From NCBI RefSeq assembly GCF_000306255.2, contig NZ_AKWY02000007.1, positions 1 through 54,466 on the forward strand: 54,466 nt of DNA. The letters run 5' to 3'. The number at the start of each line of letters is the position of its first letter. Position 1 is the stretch's first letter. Position numbers and translations under genes: made by a program. Under the pieces are notes generated by a model, which was given only the letters and a program-made list of their open reading frames with translations, ran no database searches and was not told where the DNA came from. Positions 44,143-54,466 of the stretch are shown one piece after another. This stretch comes from Leptospira noguchii serovar Panama str. CZ214. GTDB lineage: Bacteria > Spirochaetota > Leptospiria > Leptospirales > Leptospiraceae.

Positions 44143-44553
44143 CGGTGAAAATTAAACTCCTAAATGCGATGAGAATTTACCCTAAGCCATACTTCTTAGA
44201 AATTGTTCTCAAGTTATCATTTCTAAAAGAGTATAAAATTTGCAACTGAATTCTTAACGTTACTATCAAAAGAGATTTTATAGAAAGGATTTGTTCTTCG
44301 AGTAGTTTCATTGTAAAATAATTTCCAAAATGATTCAATCTTGCATAACGATTTTTTAAAATCGAATTCACTGATTAAAAAGATAGATTTTGTGTTAAAA
44401 GCCATCTCAAAAACATTTTAGAATTCGACATTTTAAGCAAAAGATAAAGTATTTTTGAGATAGATTTTAGTTATCTGCGTTATAGTATTGAGATTCAAAC
44501 AAACGGTTTTAAAACTTCTTGTCATAGAATAGCGCTAGCAGGAGCTTATTCGT
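44143..44553. other. Spacer with repeat B
   Basis: 410 bp. Repeat B is at about 44396-44470. TTGTCATAGAATAGCGC just before the Nudix gene could hold its promoter. No gene seen; small minus-strand frames look random. Confidence 0.55.
44396..44470 (+). repeat. Repeat B, reference copy
   Basis: AAAAGCCATCTCAAAAACAT, TTTAGAATTCGACATTTTAA, GCAAAAGATAAAGTATTTTT, GAGATAGATTT. The ends CCATCTCAAAAA and TTTTTGAGATAG are imperfect inverted repeats, so it looks like a ~75-bp miniature element. Confidence 0.7.
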
Positions 44554-45036
44554 ATGGAAAAACCCTACCGAAAAAATGTCGGGATGGTCGTATTTAACTC
44601 TCGCGGAGAGGTTCTAGTTGGAGAAAGGTTGAACTTTTTGGGTTCTTGGCAATTTCCACAAGGCGGAATTGACGACGATGAAGATCCGATCAAGGCAGCT
44701 ATGAGAGAATTGTATGAAGAAGTCGGAATTGATTCCGGAAAAATCATGACTGAATACCCAGACTGGATTCCCTATGATTTTCCCGAAAATCTTCCTCTGA
44801 ACCGCCATCTTCAAAAATATAAGGGGCAACTTCAAAAGTGGTTTCTTATCTATTGGGACGGAGAAGCGGATCAATGTCGCTTGGATATTCACGAAAGAGA
44901 GTTTGGAACGGTTCGTTTTATTCCCATAAAGGATACTTTGAATACAGTCGTTCCTTTTAAAAAAGATGTATATTATAAAGTTATAAATTACTTTGAACCT
45001 AAGATTCAAAACTTTTTACAAGACATTGGAAAATAG
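44554..45036 (+). CDS. rppH: RppH-like Nudix hydrolase (RNA pyrophosphohydrolase / dinucleoside polyphosphatase)
   Basis: A 160-residue cytoplasmic enzyme. The Nudix box is complete: [20 protein letters not shown] followed by VGI (G-x5-E-x7-R-E-x2-E-E-x-G). Flanking [27 protein letters not shown], and the late [10 protein letters not shown] and RFIPIKDT match RppH/Ap4A hydrolases, which remove pyrophosphate from mRNA 5' ends or split diadenosine polyphosphates. Length is as in RppH. ATG at 44554 after GCAGGAGCTTATTCGT. The globin gene starts 7 bp later, suggesting an operon. Confidence 0.9.
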   Translation: MEKPYRKNVGMVVFNSRGEVLVGERLNFLGSWQFPQGGIDDDEDPIKAAMRELYEEVGIDSGKIMTEYPDWIPYDFPENLPLNRHLQKYKGQLQKWFLIYWDGEADQCRLDIHEREFGTVRFIPIKDTLNTVVPFKKDVYYKVINYFEPKIQNFLQDIGK

Positions 45037-45042
45037 ATCGTA

Positions 45043-45480
45043 ATGTCCTTTTTCATTCCTCCTGGTGGACCTCCCGGACTGATTCCTGGTTTACAATCGG
45101 TTTTTGTTTCTGTTGGCGAAAATCGTCTTCGAGAGTTGGTTTCCGATTTTTACGATCAGATTCCATTGAGTTCGATCGCTTTTATGTTTCCGGAAAATCT
45201 GGAAGAGAGTAAAATAAAATCCGCAGATTTTTTAATTCAGTTAACAGGTGGTCCGCCTTTGTATTCTCAAAACTACGGGCCTCCTAAAATGCGCGTTAGA
45301 CATCTTCCGTTCCCAATCGATGAAAAAGCGAGAAGGGTTTGGCTGTCTTGTTATCGTAAGGTTTTGGACGATTGGGATGCGGAAGTTTCTGTTAAAGAAG
45401 TTCTTTGGATTTTTTTTAAGGACTTTTCTGCTTGGATGGTGAATTTGGAAAGTAAGACGGAGGAATTTAATGGGATCTAA
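45043..45480 (+). CDS. Truncated hemoglobin (group II-like)
   Basis: A 145-residue 2/2-fold haem protein. The diagnostic block [20 protein letters not shown] then [13 protein letters not shown] holds the proximal His in RHLPF. A Tyr at B10 (in LVSDFYDQI) and Trp in [11 protein letters not shown] are typical of group II. The start is preceded by an extra Gly/Pro-rich leader ([14 protein letters not shown]). Expected roles are O2 or NO binding and detoxification. Its end overlaps the acylphosphatase start by 11 bases, so the Nudix, globin and acylphosphatase genes should be co-transcribed. Confidence 0.88.
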   Translation: MSFFIPPGGPPGLIPGLQSVFVSVGENRLRELVSDFYDQIPLSSIAFMFPENLEESKIKSADFLIQLTGGPPLYSQNYGPPKMRVRHLPFPIDEKARRVWLSCYRKVLDDWDAEVSVKEVLWIFFKDFSAWMVNLESKTEEFNGI

Positions 45481-45757
45481 AAATAATTCAAGAGCGAAAA
45501 TTTTAGTTCGAGGAAAGGTTCAAGGAGTAGGTTTTCGATATTATATTCTTCAGAGAGCACAAGAATGTAGACTTAGCGGTTATACTCAAAACCTTCCGGG
45601 TGGGGAAGTGGAAACTGTCGTGGAAGGAGATAAAATGTTTATAGAAGATCTCTACAAAGCGATTCAAAGAGGTCCTAAAGGTTCTGAGGTAAAAGAAACT
45701 TTGATTAATTGGGAAGATCCGAAAGGAAACTTTAGAACTTTTGAAATTAAAAAATAA
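45470..45757 (+). CDS. acyP: Acylphosphatase
   Basis: A 95-residue cytoplasmic enzyme hydrolysing acyl phosphates such as acetyl phosphate or carbamoyl phosphate. [20 protein letters not shown] contains the phosphate loop and catalytic Arg23. Asn41 in [14 protein letters not shown] is the second catalytic residue. GGAGG lies close before the ATG at 45470, within the globin gene. The full family length is present. It is convergent with the 524-aa gene, 40 bp away. Confidence 0.93.
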   Translation: MGSKNNSRAKILVRGKVQGVGFRYYILQRAQECRLSGYTQNLPGGEVETVVEGDKMFIEDLYKAIQRGPKGSEVKETLINWEDPKGNFRTFEIKK

Positions 45758-45797
45758 TTTACGTATAACACCGATAAGTCGGCTCTATTTTCTATTT

Positions 45798-47372
45798 TTA
45801 GGATTCTGCTTGTTCTTCCGTAACTAAGTTGAAATCAGTTTCGATTTCTCTAAGCCATTCTGCTCTAATTTTTTCCAATTGCTTTTTTCGATTTTCCTTA
45901 TATGCAATTTCTCTGTTGAGTTGTTCAAATTGGACGATGGATTCCTCGTGTTCTAAATAAGTTTCGAGCAATTTATAAATTCCTAAAAAATTTAATATTT
46001 TAGAAAACCAAGAAAGGTTTTCTTTATAACAAGAATATTTTAATTGTATTAGAGCCGGTTTAAAATTTGCGTTCTGGTATAAGTTTCCGAGATTATTTTT
46101 TTCTTTTTTTAAAAGGTATAAGAAATTTCTAATAGTCTCTTTTTTGAAAGCGTATTTTTCCGTCATTAGTTTCATCAAGGAAATAACGATGTCCTCTTTT
46201 TTACTACAAAAACACTCCATCTTTTTTCCTTTTTCATACCAATCGCAGGAAATACAATCCGGGTCTCTTCTGAGGTTGTCCACTATGGAATGGGAAAATT
46301 CCCGATCCTCGTCCGAATTGATAATGACAAACTGTGATAAGTTGGGACTTTTCATGACCATTATCGTTTTTAACATCTTAATCGATTTCAGTTCTGTTTC
46401 AGAGGTGCTGCTGTGATCTCTTTCCTGATCGTGTTTTTGTGAAATATAATTTGCTATGATCAAAAAATCCCGAAATGTTTTCGGAATCAAATCGTTTAAA
46501 TTTTCGCCTATGATCTTTAGTTCTTCCGAAACGAATTTTTCTTCGAGACCTGAAATGGGACCAGAATAATTGACGTCTACCACTATGTTCTTTCGATTTT
46601 TCGAAATTAGTTTCCAGGCGTTTTGATAATTTTCTTTCAATTTTTGAGAAAACTGGTTGAGATAGTATTCTTTTAAAATTTCAAACGCTTTTTCGACAAG
46701 TTCGTCCGTTAAATGAAACAATCCGATACTTTTTGTGACAGCAATATATTCGTTTTCTTGAATGTTTTCTAAAATAAATTGGACCGAATCTTCAATCACT
46801 TCCTCTTTTAAAAGTTCTTTGAATGTGAAGGTATGAATCCAGTTTTTGATATTAAAAGATTGTTTAATAAAGTTTCCTTCTGCGTTTTCTGCAATTAAAT
46901 ATTCAAATATAGACATCAATTCGCTGATTTGGAAAGGTTCACTTGTCAAAATATAGTTTTGAATTGCCAGCGTGGATTTACTCAGGCTATTTAGATAAAT
47001 CTCTTTTAATTTTTCTCGATTAGAATTTTTGAATTCTTTTTCTGAAATGAGACAAAGGCAAATCGTAAGTTGATTCGTTTCTTTTAAAAATTTAAATTCC
47101 GGAAAGACTAGGATTAAATTTTCGTTGGAAAGTTTCTTTAAAGTATTTATATAGATAGGTTTGGAACCTTCGTCTTTCCATACCTTTAAGATTTTACCTG
47201 AAAAAAAACCTTCCAAAGTCGTATGGTTTCTAATTTGATAGAGGATTTCTATTTCTTTTGGATTTAAAGAAATTGCCTCTTGATCGGTGGCGTCTGCCTC
47301 GTTTTTCAGATGCAAATACGAGGGCATGAGGTTTTCGTATTTCTCATGATCGTAAAGTGAATCTGGATCCAA
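45798..47372 (-). CDS. Hypothetical protein (524 aa) with a cysteine cluster
   Basis: TTG start at 47372 with AGAGG eight bases upstream. There is no signal peptide. I recognise no family. The first ~340 residues are helix-rich and acidic (LNPKEIEILYQIRNHTTLEG, with a winged-helix feel near ILYQIRNHT to LILVFPEF). Residues about 350-400 hold a cysteine cluster (CISCDWYEKGKKMECFCSKK), possibly a metal site. The C-terminal ~60 residues form a charged coiled coil (EESIVQFEQLNREIAYKENR). It may be a regulatory or DNA-associated protein, but this is only suggested by the shape. Confidence 0.65.
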   Translation of the reverse strand: MDPDSLYDHEKYENLMPSYLHLKNEADATDQEAISLNPKEIEILYQIRNHTTLEGFFSGKILKVWKDEGSKPIYINTLKKLSNENLILVFPEFKFLKETNQLTICLCLISEKEFKNSNREKLKEIYLNSLSKSTLAIQNYILTSEPFQISELMSIFEYLIAENAEGNFIKQSFNIKNWIHTFTFKELLKEEVIEDSVQFILENIQENEYIAVTKSIGLFHLTDELVEKAFEILKEYYLNQFSQKLKENYQNAWKLISKNRKNIVVDVNYSGPISGLEEKFVSEELKIIGENLNDLIPKTFRDFLIIANYISQKHDQERDHSSTSETELKSIKMLKTIMVMKSPNLSQFVIINSDEDREFSHSIVDNLRRDPDCISCDWYEKGKKMECFCSKKEDIVISLMKLMTEKYAFKKETIRNFLYLLKKEKNNLGNLYQNANFKPALIQLKYSCYKENLSWFSKILNFLGIYKLLETYLEHEESIVQFEQLNREIAYKENRKKQLEKIRAEWLREIETDFNLVTEEQAES

Positions 47373-47716
47373 AATTCTTTACCTCTTGCGATAAATTTTA
47401 GGACGAAGTTTTATGATTTTATACTATATTAGAATCAAAAATAGCAAAAAATATTCAAAAGTTCTACTAAAGGGAAGCTTTATGAAATAAAATTCCAATG
47501 TGCTTAAAATGTACATAATGTTAGAGTCGCACAGTGTTTTTTACGTTTAAACTTTTGTAGTATTTATGTAAATATAATACGCAAAATTTTTTCAATTCGT
47601 TTTAGATACGATGAATCAATTCCTTATAATTTGTTTTTCGAATGTTTATTTGAAAACGTTTCGGATTGCCTTTGCCAATTGAAGACTCATTTTTGACTTT
47701 AAACGGAGGAATTGAA
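47373..47716. other. AT-rich divergent spacer
   Basis: 344 bp between divergent genes. No repeat recognised. AACGGAGG at about 47702-47709 is the Shine-Dalgarno sequence of the aldo/keto reductase. Confidence 0.5.
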
Positions 47717-48733
47717 TTGAAAAAAAGAAGACTGGGAAAATCGGGTATGGTCGTTTCCGAAATTTGTATGGGAACGATGACCTTTGGGTCCACTTGTGAC
47801 GAGACGGAGGCGTTTCGAATTTTAGATAGGGCCTACGACGCGGGAATCGATTTCTACGATACAGCTGAAGTTTATCCAGTTCCGCCTGACGTTAGTTATG
47901 TGCATGAGACGGAAAAAATTTTTGGAAAGTGGCTAAAGACGAAAAAGAGAGATTCTATTTTGATCGCCACTAAAGTCTGTGGTCCTGGACATGGTTGGTT
48001 TTCTCCTCCAATTCGAGAAGGGAAAACCGCGTTGGATCGAAAAAACATCAGAGCAGCAATCGAAGGAAGTCTAAGACGTTTGGGAACAGACTTTGTAGAT
48101 CTCTATCAAACACATTGGCCGGATCATGATTTCGGTTACGAAGAAACTCTCCAAGTTCTGACGGAACTGATTCGAGAAGGAAAGGTTCGTTATATCGGTA
48201 ACAGCAATGAAACTGCATGGGGAATGATGAAAAGTCTCTCTGTTTCTGAAAAATTTGGTTTATCACGTTATGAGTCCATTCAAAATAATTTCAGCATATT
48301 AAACCGAAGATTTGAGGACGCGTTATCCGACGTTTGTAAAAGAGAAGGTGTGAGTCTTTTGCCTTATTCTCCGATTGCGGGTGGAGTTCTTTCGGGAAAA
48401 TACAATTCTTCCAATCCTCCTCAGAATGCTAGATTTAGCCGTTATCTAAATTCTGGAGAAAGACAAAAAAAGATGGCTCATCGTTTTTTAAACGAAGGCA
48501 CTTTGGCTTCTACCCAAAAATTAATGAAGATTGCACAGGAGGCTGGAATATCGGTTACAGTTCTTGCGGTTGCTTGGTCTAAACAGCACGACTACGTTGC
48601 TTCTACGATTATCGGAGCAAATACCGCGGAACAATTGGAAGAAAGTCTAAAGGCTACGAATGTGATTTTATCGGAAGATATTTTAAAAAAGATAGATGAA
48701 GTTTCCAAAGAAATACCTTATCCGATGGGATAG
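47717..48733 (+). CDS. Aldo/keto reductase
   Basis: A 338-residue NADPH-dependent reductase. The TTG at 47717 is taken as start: GGAGG lies seven bases upstream and the family begins here ([20 protein letters not shown]). An upstream open extension to 47666 is not used. The catalytic tetrad can be read: Asp and Tyr in [11 protein letters not shown], Lys in ILIATKV, His in [23 protein letters not shown] and [20 protein letters not shown] are the cofactor-side motifs. It resembles the Tas/YghZ group. The last 16 bases overlap the convergent end of the KtrA gene. Confidence 0.9.
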   Translation: MKKRRLGKSGMVVSEICMGTMTFGSTCDETEAFRILDRAYDAGIDFYDTAEVYPVPPDVSYVHETEKIFGKWLKTKKRDSILIATKVCGPGHGWFSPPIREGKTALDRKNIRAAIEGSLRRLGTDFVDLYQTHWPDHDFGYEETLQVLTELIREGKVRYIGNSNETAWGMMKSLSVSEKFGLSRYESIQNNFSILNRRFEDALSDVCKREGVSLLPYSPIAGGVLSGKYNSSNPPQNARFSRYLNSGERQKKMAHRFLNEGTLASTQKLMKIAQEAGISVTVLAVAWSKQHDYVASTIIGANTAEQLEESLKATNVILSEDILKKIDEVSKEIPYPMG

Positions 48734-49428
48734 GCGCTGATAAACCGTTTTATACTTTCGGAATTTCCAAATAAGATCAGTATTTCCTTTTCTCGGAATA
48801 CTGTTTTGGAATCGGGGAGAAATACTCCCCCTTCCGATTCGTTTCCGTTTAATTCCGCTCTTCTAATTGCAACTAAGTTGAGCTGAAAATTTTCCCTAAG
48901 GTTAAGTTCTTTTAGTTTTGTACCGTAAAGAAGAGGTGAAATTTCCACTTCGAAAAGACTATACTCTTCGCTTAATAAAGTAGCCTTTTTAACTCCTTGA
49001 TAACTCAGTTGTTCTGCCATGGAAGCTGCCGCTCTTTCTTCCGGATTGAAAAGGTTTTCGATTCCAATCATCTGAAGTATTTTACGATTCAATTCGGAAT
49101 GATAACGTATGTGTAACGATTTCAGATTCATCGCTTTTAAATTGTATGCAGTTGTGATCAATGATTCGAAATTTTCAGCAAGTGCGACTACGATTTCATC
49201 CATGTCTTCTAAATCTAATTCTTCTAATGAAGTTCGATTGCTGGTATCCACACATACAGCGAGAGCGCAAAAGTCTTTAATTTCTTCTATGATTTTTATG
49301 TCTTTGTCTATCGCGGTAACCTCGTGTCCGTTTTCGTTCAAATAAGCGACTAGAGCCTTGCCGAATTCTCCCAGACCTATAACTGCGATTCTTTTTTTGA
49401 GAGTTTTATTTTTTCTTTTAATCGCCAT
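48718..49428 (-). CDS. ktrA: KtrA/TrkA-type potassium uptake regulatory subunit
   Basis: A 236-residue cytoplasmic RCK protein forming an octameric gating ring on KtrB. The N-terminal Rossmann domain has [18 protein letters not shown] (GxGxxG) and the acidic AIDKD that holds the nucleotide ribose. [20 protein letters not shown] bridges to the TrkA-C domain (about 150-235; [34 protein letters not shown]). It normally binds ATP/ADP. It lies 12 bp after the KtrB gene on the same strand. The 3' end overlaps the aldo/keto reductase gene by 16 bases. Confidence 0.9.
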   Translation of the reverse strand: MAIKRKNKTLKKRIAVIGLGEFGKALVAYLNENGHEVTAIDKDIKIIEEIKDFCALAVCVDTSNRTSLEELDLEDMDEIVVALAENFESLITTAYNLKAMNLKSLHIRYHSELNRKILQMIGIENLFNPEERAAASMAEQLSYQGVKKATLLSEEYSLFEVEISPLLYGTKLKELNLRENFQLNLVAIRRAELNGNESEGGVFLPDSKTVFREKEILILFGNSESIKRFISAYPIG

Positions 49429-49440
49429 GAAAGTTCTCCT

Positions 49441-51239
<1,799 letters not shown>

Positions 51240-51240
<1 letters not shown>

Positions 51241-52160
51241 TAGAAACTGACGTTAAAGAGCGAGATCTCCAGTTTATATTCTCTTCCTGGAACCGGAGAG
51301 GTCGAGGCCGAACCGGAGATAGGAAGCGAATTGCCGAAACCTAGAGAGTCCACGGATGTGGGTTCTACGGGAGGAGACTCTGGTTGATTCTCCTTTTTCA
51401 TGGATTCGTATTCTTTCATGTCGTGCCAGGCGTTTGCAAAAGCAAGACTGGTCCCGAAAGTAAAAATAAAAATCGAGCCTCCAAAAGTTTTTTGAAATTT
51501 ATGATAGCCCGGAACTCTTGCATTGGCGGCTATTGCATACCCTATTCCTAGGGTGATTGGAAGTGTCATAAAAAAGATAATGGTAAAACGACGAAACGTG
51601 GTTTCGGTATATTTTTCTTCTTCGAAAACTTGATTTTGTTTTCTTTTTTTATCCGTTTGTTGTTGTGCCTGTCTTTGAAGAATCGTTTCTACGTTGATAT
51701 TACCGGTAAGAGGGTTGATCAGACTATCCTGTTTTCTTTCCGTGTTTGGGGTTGTGGTTCTTCGTAATCCTCCTCCTGTAGCGGGAAAGGGACTTTCAAA
51801 AGGAATCTGAACGTTTTTAGGAGAAATTAAGGCCGGTTTTTTGAAAGTAGGAGGAATTGTATATTCCTGAAACACTTCTCGAGTTTGAGAATCTTTATAG
51901 TTTCTTAGATTAAAATCATAAGGATCTGAAAAATCCGTTTGGCTCTGAGAGGTTAGTGACTTAGGATTCAAAAAAGAAAAGATAAGAAGTATTGTCGTAA
52001 GTTGGATGATTTTATGAAATCGGAACCATGTTGTTTCGTTGAAAAAATTGGCAGAGAAACTTTGAGTTTTTTTACGACTTGTTCCATTTTTATTTACAAG
52101 TGTTTCGCAGTTTCGAACAAAATTCAGTCGATTCTTGCGGATTTCTTGTAATTTTTGCAT
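51240..52160 (-). CDS. Membrane protein of unknown function, coupled to ktrB
   Basis: A 306-residue protein, first gene of the ktrB-ktrA unit. The first ~45 residues are polar and then a signal-like helix follows ([20 protein letters not shown]), so the real start may be further in; no better start codon with a Shine-Dalgarno sequence is seen. A long Pro/Gln/Thr-rich linker (about 75-175, [27 protein letters not shown]) is followed by two helices ([39 protein letters not shown]) and a Pro/Ser-rich tail. No family is recognised. The one-base TAATG overlap with ktrB shows translational coupling and suggests a linked role. Confidence 0.7.
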
Positions 52161-52305
52161 GGCTTTCTTCTAAAATCTTTTAGACATAGGTTGAGGCAAG
52201 GATTTTTAGAGTTCTCCCAATAAGAGCTTGAAAGTGTAAACTCGCGCACATATTTATAACAAAAAAGCTATTTAAAACTCACAAACCGCCGAAAGAGACG
52301 TAATC

Positions 52306-52320
52306 TGTGGGAACTACCAC
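52306..52320 (+). repeat. Repeat E motif
   Basis: TGTGGGAACTACCACA, in the 185-bp gap between two minus-strand genes. This copy is itself nearly palindromic (TGTGG..CCACA). Confidence 0.65.
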
Positions 52321-52344
52321 AATTTTTTAAAAACTTTCTAAAAC

Positions 52345-53652
52345 TTAGAATTCAGAAGACGATTTTTTTCCGCTTAGGATTTCCGAAGTAAATAAAAAAG
52401 AATTCCGTCTGACCGTTTCCAAAACTTCGGCGCTAAGACCGATCTTTGCCGCCTTGGAAAATTCTTCTTTGATCGAGGTTCCAAAAATTCCGGGGTCGTC
52501 CGTGGAGATTGTAAATTTCATATCATTCTTTGCAAAACGAAGAATCGGATGAGATTCTGGATTGACTACCATTCCGATATATTCGTTCGAACTTGGGCAG
52601 GACTCGATGATTGCGTTTGTTTGTTTGATTTTAGAAATGCAGTAATTTTGAAAGCCGATACATTCTTCTAGAAAAGAAAAATCAATTTTCAATTCAATAA
52701 TTTCCTTATGTTTGAGAGAGTCGATTTCGTTTCCGATTTTTTCTCTCGAAGGAGCTTCAAAATAAGAATCTAATTCCTCTTTTCGATCGTAGTAAAGTTG
52801 AAGTTGGTCCAATCTTTCCGATTTAGGTTCTGTAATTTTATCTTTCATTTTTTCGGAAGGATGAAGTCCAAGAGCGATTGCGTGTCCAAGGCGGTGGGCC
52901 CCCCATTCCGCGGATTCTAAAACCCATCTAGAAGCGGATAAAATTGATTTGTCTTGGAAACTCTCTCCTACGTGATAAAGAATTGCAAGTGCTGTGTTCT
53001 TTTCAGCTTGGTTATCTTTGTTTACTTCTTGGAAAAATTTTCTTTTCCCCTTGGGAGGAAATCCTTCTTCTATATAACAAAAATCTAATCCTACTAGGTA
53101 ATTTCGAATCAAGGAATTTTTTTCCATAATATTTTTATAAATTAAATATTCCTGAAATACGTCTCCGTCTCTGTGTAAGGAAATTACAAGTTTACCTTTG
53201 GCAAGGCCGCCGGTTTTTTCCTCACCAAGCGCCAAACCTTCACAGGCGGCTAAGGTTTTTTCGTAAATTCCAAGTTCTGTTTCCAAGGGAGAATACATCA
53301 ATCTATATTCTCCATAAGTTACACCTTGGTGGAACTGATCTTCTACAATTCGAGTAGCGACTAATGAGATTTCGGCAGGATCGAACTTAGATAAAGCAAT
53401 GATTAGATTAAACTTTGCCTGAAATTCAGAAAAAGGACCTCTGTGGTTGAACTGATAAAATTTACGAAAAGAATTTGGATCTTGATAATCTTGGAAAAAA
53501 GTTTCTGTAGAAATTTTTTTACCAAAACATTGTAGATATGAATTGGTAAAAATTTCCCAACGAGGAGAAGGGTTGGATTTTCCCAACTCATATAAAAATT
53601 CGGAAGTGATCGATCCATAAAGATGATTGTGAAGATCTGCGTATGTTTTCAT
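52345..53652 (-). CDS. Adenosine deaminase-family protein
   Basis: A 435-residue metal-dependent deaminase-like protein from the ATG at 53652; a TTG at 53670 would add six residues. The zinc site can be followed: HxH in [11 protein letters not shown], His in [11 protein letters not shown] (HxGE with the catalytic Glu), [18 protein letters not shown] and the Asp pair in [14 protein letters not shown]. The protein is about 90 residues longer than classical adenosine deaminases, with an inserted charged helical part ([20 protein letters not shown]). It might deaminate adenosine or a related purine; the insertion makes the substrate uncertain. Confidence 0.82.
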   Translation of the reverse strand: MKTYADLHNHLYGSITSEFLYELGKSNPSPRWEIFTNSYLQCFGKKISTETFFQDYQDPNSFRKFYQFNHRGPFSEFQAKFNLIIALSKFDPAEISLVATRIVEDQFHQGVTYGEYRLMYSPLETELGIYEKTLAACEGLALGEEKTGGLAKGKLVISLHRDGDVFQEYLIYKNIMEKNSLIRNYLVGLDFCYIEEGFPPKGKRKFFQEVNKDNQAEKNTALAILYHVGESFQDKSILSASRWVLESAEWGAHRLGHAIALGLHPSEKMKDKITEPKSERLDQLQLYYDRKEELDSYFEAPSREKIGNEIDSLKHKEIIELKIDFSFLEECIGFQNYCISKIKQTNAIIESCPSSNEYIGMVVNPESHPILRFAKNDMKFTISTDDPGIFGTSIKEEFSKAAKIGLSAEVLETVRRNSFLFTSEILSGKKSSSEF

Positions 53653-53848
53653 AAAAGTTACGATGTTCAATTTTTGTATTTTTATAAGATAAATTAAGAT
53701 TCGATTTCAAAGGAAAGAAATTTTTAAAATATACACACACTACAAATTTTGTGAATTCCATTTGTGCCTTATACGATTTGGGAAACTTAGGATCCATACT
53801 ATTGTGAGCGTTTTGATAAAATTCACGTTTACTACTTGGAAGTCCTAC

Positions 53849-53911
53849 ATTCTAAGTTTTAAACAAACTCAGCATAGTATTGTTTTCATGCGTCTGAGTA
53901 GTAAATAAGAA
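53849..53911 (+). repeat. Repeat F, copy 2
   Basis: CATTCTAAGTTTTAAACAAA, CTCAGCATAGTATTGTTTTC, ATGCGTCTGAGTAG. Matches 31547-31612. Confidence 0.6.
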
Positions 53912-54022
53912 TTTAGAGGGTTGAAATAAGGAAACGGTTGTGTTCTAGGCGTTTCTTGGAAAAGCGGTGGCGATTTATATTTTAGTACATTATAATATAA
54001 ATAATTATTAAATCTGGGAGAT

Positions 54023-54118
54023 ATTAGAGCTTTTGAAAAATTAATTCTGTTTTATGGAAATGGTAGATTAAAACAGTTTTGTTAATCGTTGCTATATGGC
54101 ATTTTTCAACAATTCTAT
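54023..54118 (-). repeat. Repeat A, copy 9 (inverted)
   Basis: ATTAGAGCTTTTGAAAAATT, TTTTATGGAAATGGTAGATT, AAACAGTTTTGTTAATC, CATTTTTCAACAATTCTA. Confidence 0.75.
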
Positions 54119-54138
54119 CGTATTTCAATTCTGTCTTT

Positions 54139-54236
54139 TGAAGGGGAATGCCTTCCCCTCGCTGCAGCCGAAGGCTTCCGCTACCCCTTCTCCGGGTTAG
54201 TCCTCCCGTTTTCAAGACCCGGACCCGACTCATGTT
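54139..54236. repeat. GC-rich structured element
   Basis: Strikingly GC-rich against its surroundings. It holds hairpin-forming parts GGGGAATGCCTTCCCC (54143-54158) and GCAGCCGAAGGCTTCCGC, then CTACCCCTTCTCCGGGTTAG and GACCCGGACCCGACTC. GGGG-AATGCCTT-CCCC pairs locally and CCGGGTT can pair with GACCCGG across about 30 bp. Only one copy lies in this window. I recall similar blocks elsewhere in Leptospira genomes, which cannot be checked here. Confidence 0.45.
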
Positions 54237-54314
54237 ATTATAATATTTTGCTTCTTTCTAAATTTTTTTTTATAAACCGTTCCGTTTAGAAGGGTAGAAG
54301 AACCGTTTTCTAGT

Positions 54315-54466
54315 ATGGATATACTTTTATTCAATGACGGTCAAAAAATTGAATCTACTTTGATAGAAAGTGTTGTTGGAACAGATTCCCTTTTGGTTCC
54401 GGAAGTTTATTGGAATCGGTTGAATTCTCAAGAAAGGAAGATTCTTCGAAATAGACTTCCCCTTTT
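54315..54466 (+). CDS. Partial gene, possibly DUF1564-like (5' end only)
   Basis: The ATG at 54315 opens a frame that stays open to the end of the window (50 codons). The N-terminus DILLFNDGQKIESTLIESVV, then TDSLLVPEVYWNRLNSQERK, IRNRLP-like end, has the look of DUF1564, a paralogous Leptospira family of small unknown proteins; the LLVPE..W segment is the basis for this. No strong Shine-Dalgarno sequence. The rest of the gene lies outside the window. Confidence 0.5.
   Translation, partial: MDILLFNDGQKIESTLIESVVGTDSLLVPEVYWNRLNSQERKILRNRLPL

Larger units (their letters stand above)
53671..54314. other. Spacer with repeats F, A and a GC-rich block
   Basis: 640 bp. Repeat F is at about 53849-53911, repeat A at 54023-54118 and a GC-rich structured block at 54139-54236. 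No gene accepted before 54315. Confidence 0.6.

Noticed and set aside
45758..45797. Bidirectional terminator between the acylphosphatase and the 524-aa gene
   Set aside because: CCGATAAGTCGG gives only a 4-bp stem and no T run on either side.

Overview
The window reads as a piece of chromosome from a pathogenic-clade Leptospira (L. interrogans group). Four things suggest this: low GC content, long AT-rich intergenic spacers, many Leptospira-type intergenic repeats, and a gene set that fits spirochaetes (EF-G of the spirochaete/mitochondrial EFG1 type, orphan regulators with 7TM-DISM sensors, Leptospira-specific hypotheticals). The species call is an inference from style and protein similarity recalled from memory. 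No search was run.

Layout. 0.1-8 kb is mostly minus strand: prmC, tRNA-Arg(CCT), a CRP-like regulator coupled to a cNMP-binding/TPR protein, an amidohydrolase, a LysM/degenerate-M23 envelope protein and fusA with a clear terminator. 8-18.5 kb holds an orphan KtrB-like K+ transporter, two divergent small XRE regulators, a UbiA-type prenyltransferase, an intact 865-bp IS5-family insertion sequence, a TlpA-like thioredoxin, two small unknowns and an SRPBCC protein. 19-24 kb holds an MDR oxidoreductase, a polyprenyl synthase overlapping tlyA, and an acyltransferase-3 protein. 24.5-31.3 kb holds a penicillin-acylase-type Ntn hydrolase, queD and queC, and pntA2-pntB with a terminator. 31.3-38 kb is sparse and repeat-rich, with a WGR-domain remnant, an exported unknown, GNAT and CWC proteins, a K+/H+ antiporter and a DUF4442 protein. 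38-46 kb holds a membrane sensor fused to an AraC DNA-binding domain, MltA, a phasin-like protein with a well-defined promoter, GDPD, a SET protein, and a Nudix-globin-acylphosphatase cluster. 46-54 kb holds a 524-aa unknown, an aldo/keto reductase, a ktrAB-like K+ uptake operon led by an unknown membrane protein, an adenosine-deaminase-like protein, and the start of one more gene.

Themes. Potassium handling recurs (two KtrB homologues, one KtrA, one CPA-type antiporter with an RCK_C tail). Cell-wall remodelling appears in MltA and LysM/M23. Queuosine synthesis is represented by queD and queC, and NAD(P)H balance by pntA2/pntB. The most distinctive content is between genes. At least seven repeat families recur: a ~100-bp inverted-repeat element (A), an IR element found nested in A (B), a 200-270 bp element with a variable hairpin (C), a ~100-bp element with TTTATAAA-type ends (D), a 12-15 bp motif built on GTAGTTCCCACA (E), and two further pairs (F, G). 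The IS5 element sits inside a C copy, and one B copy sits inside an A copy, so relative insertion order can be read from the window.

The best candidates for new biology are three: the TGC-N3-GCA operator pair in front of the phasin-like gene, the 7TM-DISM/AraC one-component receptor, and the three-gene K+ uptake operon whose KtrB carries an extra N-terminal four-helix domain.
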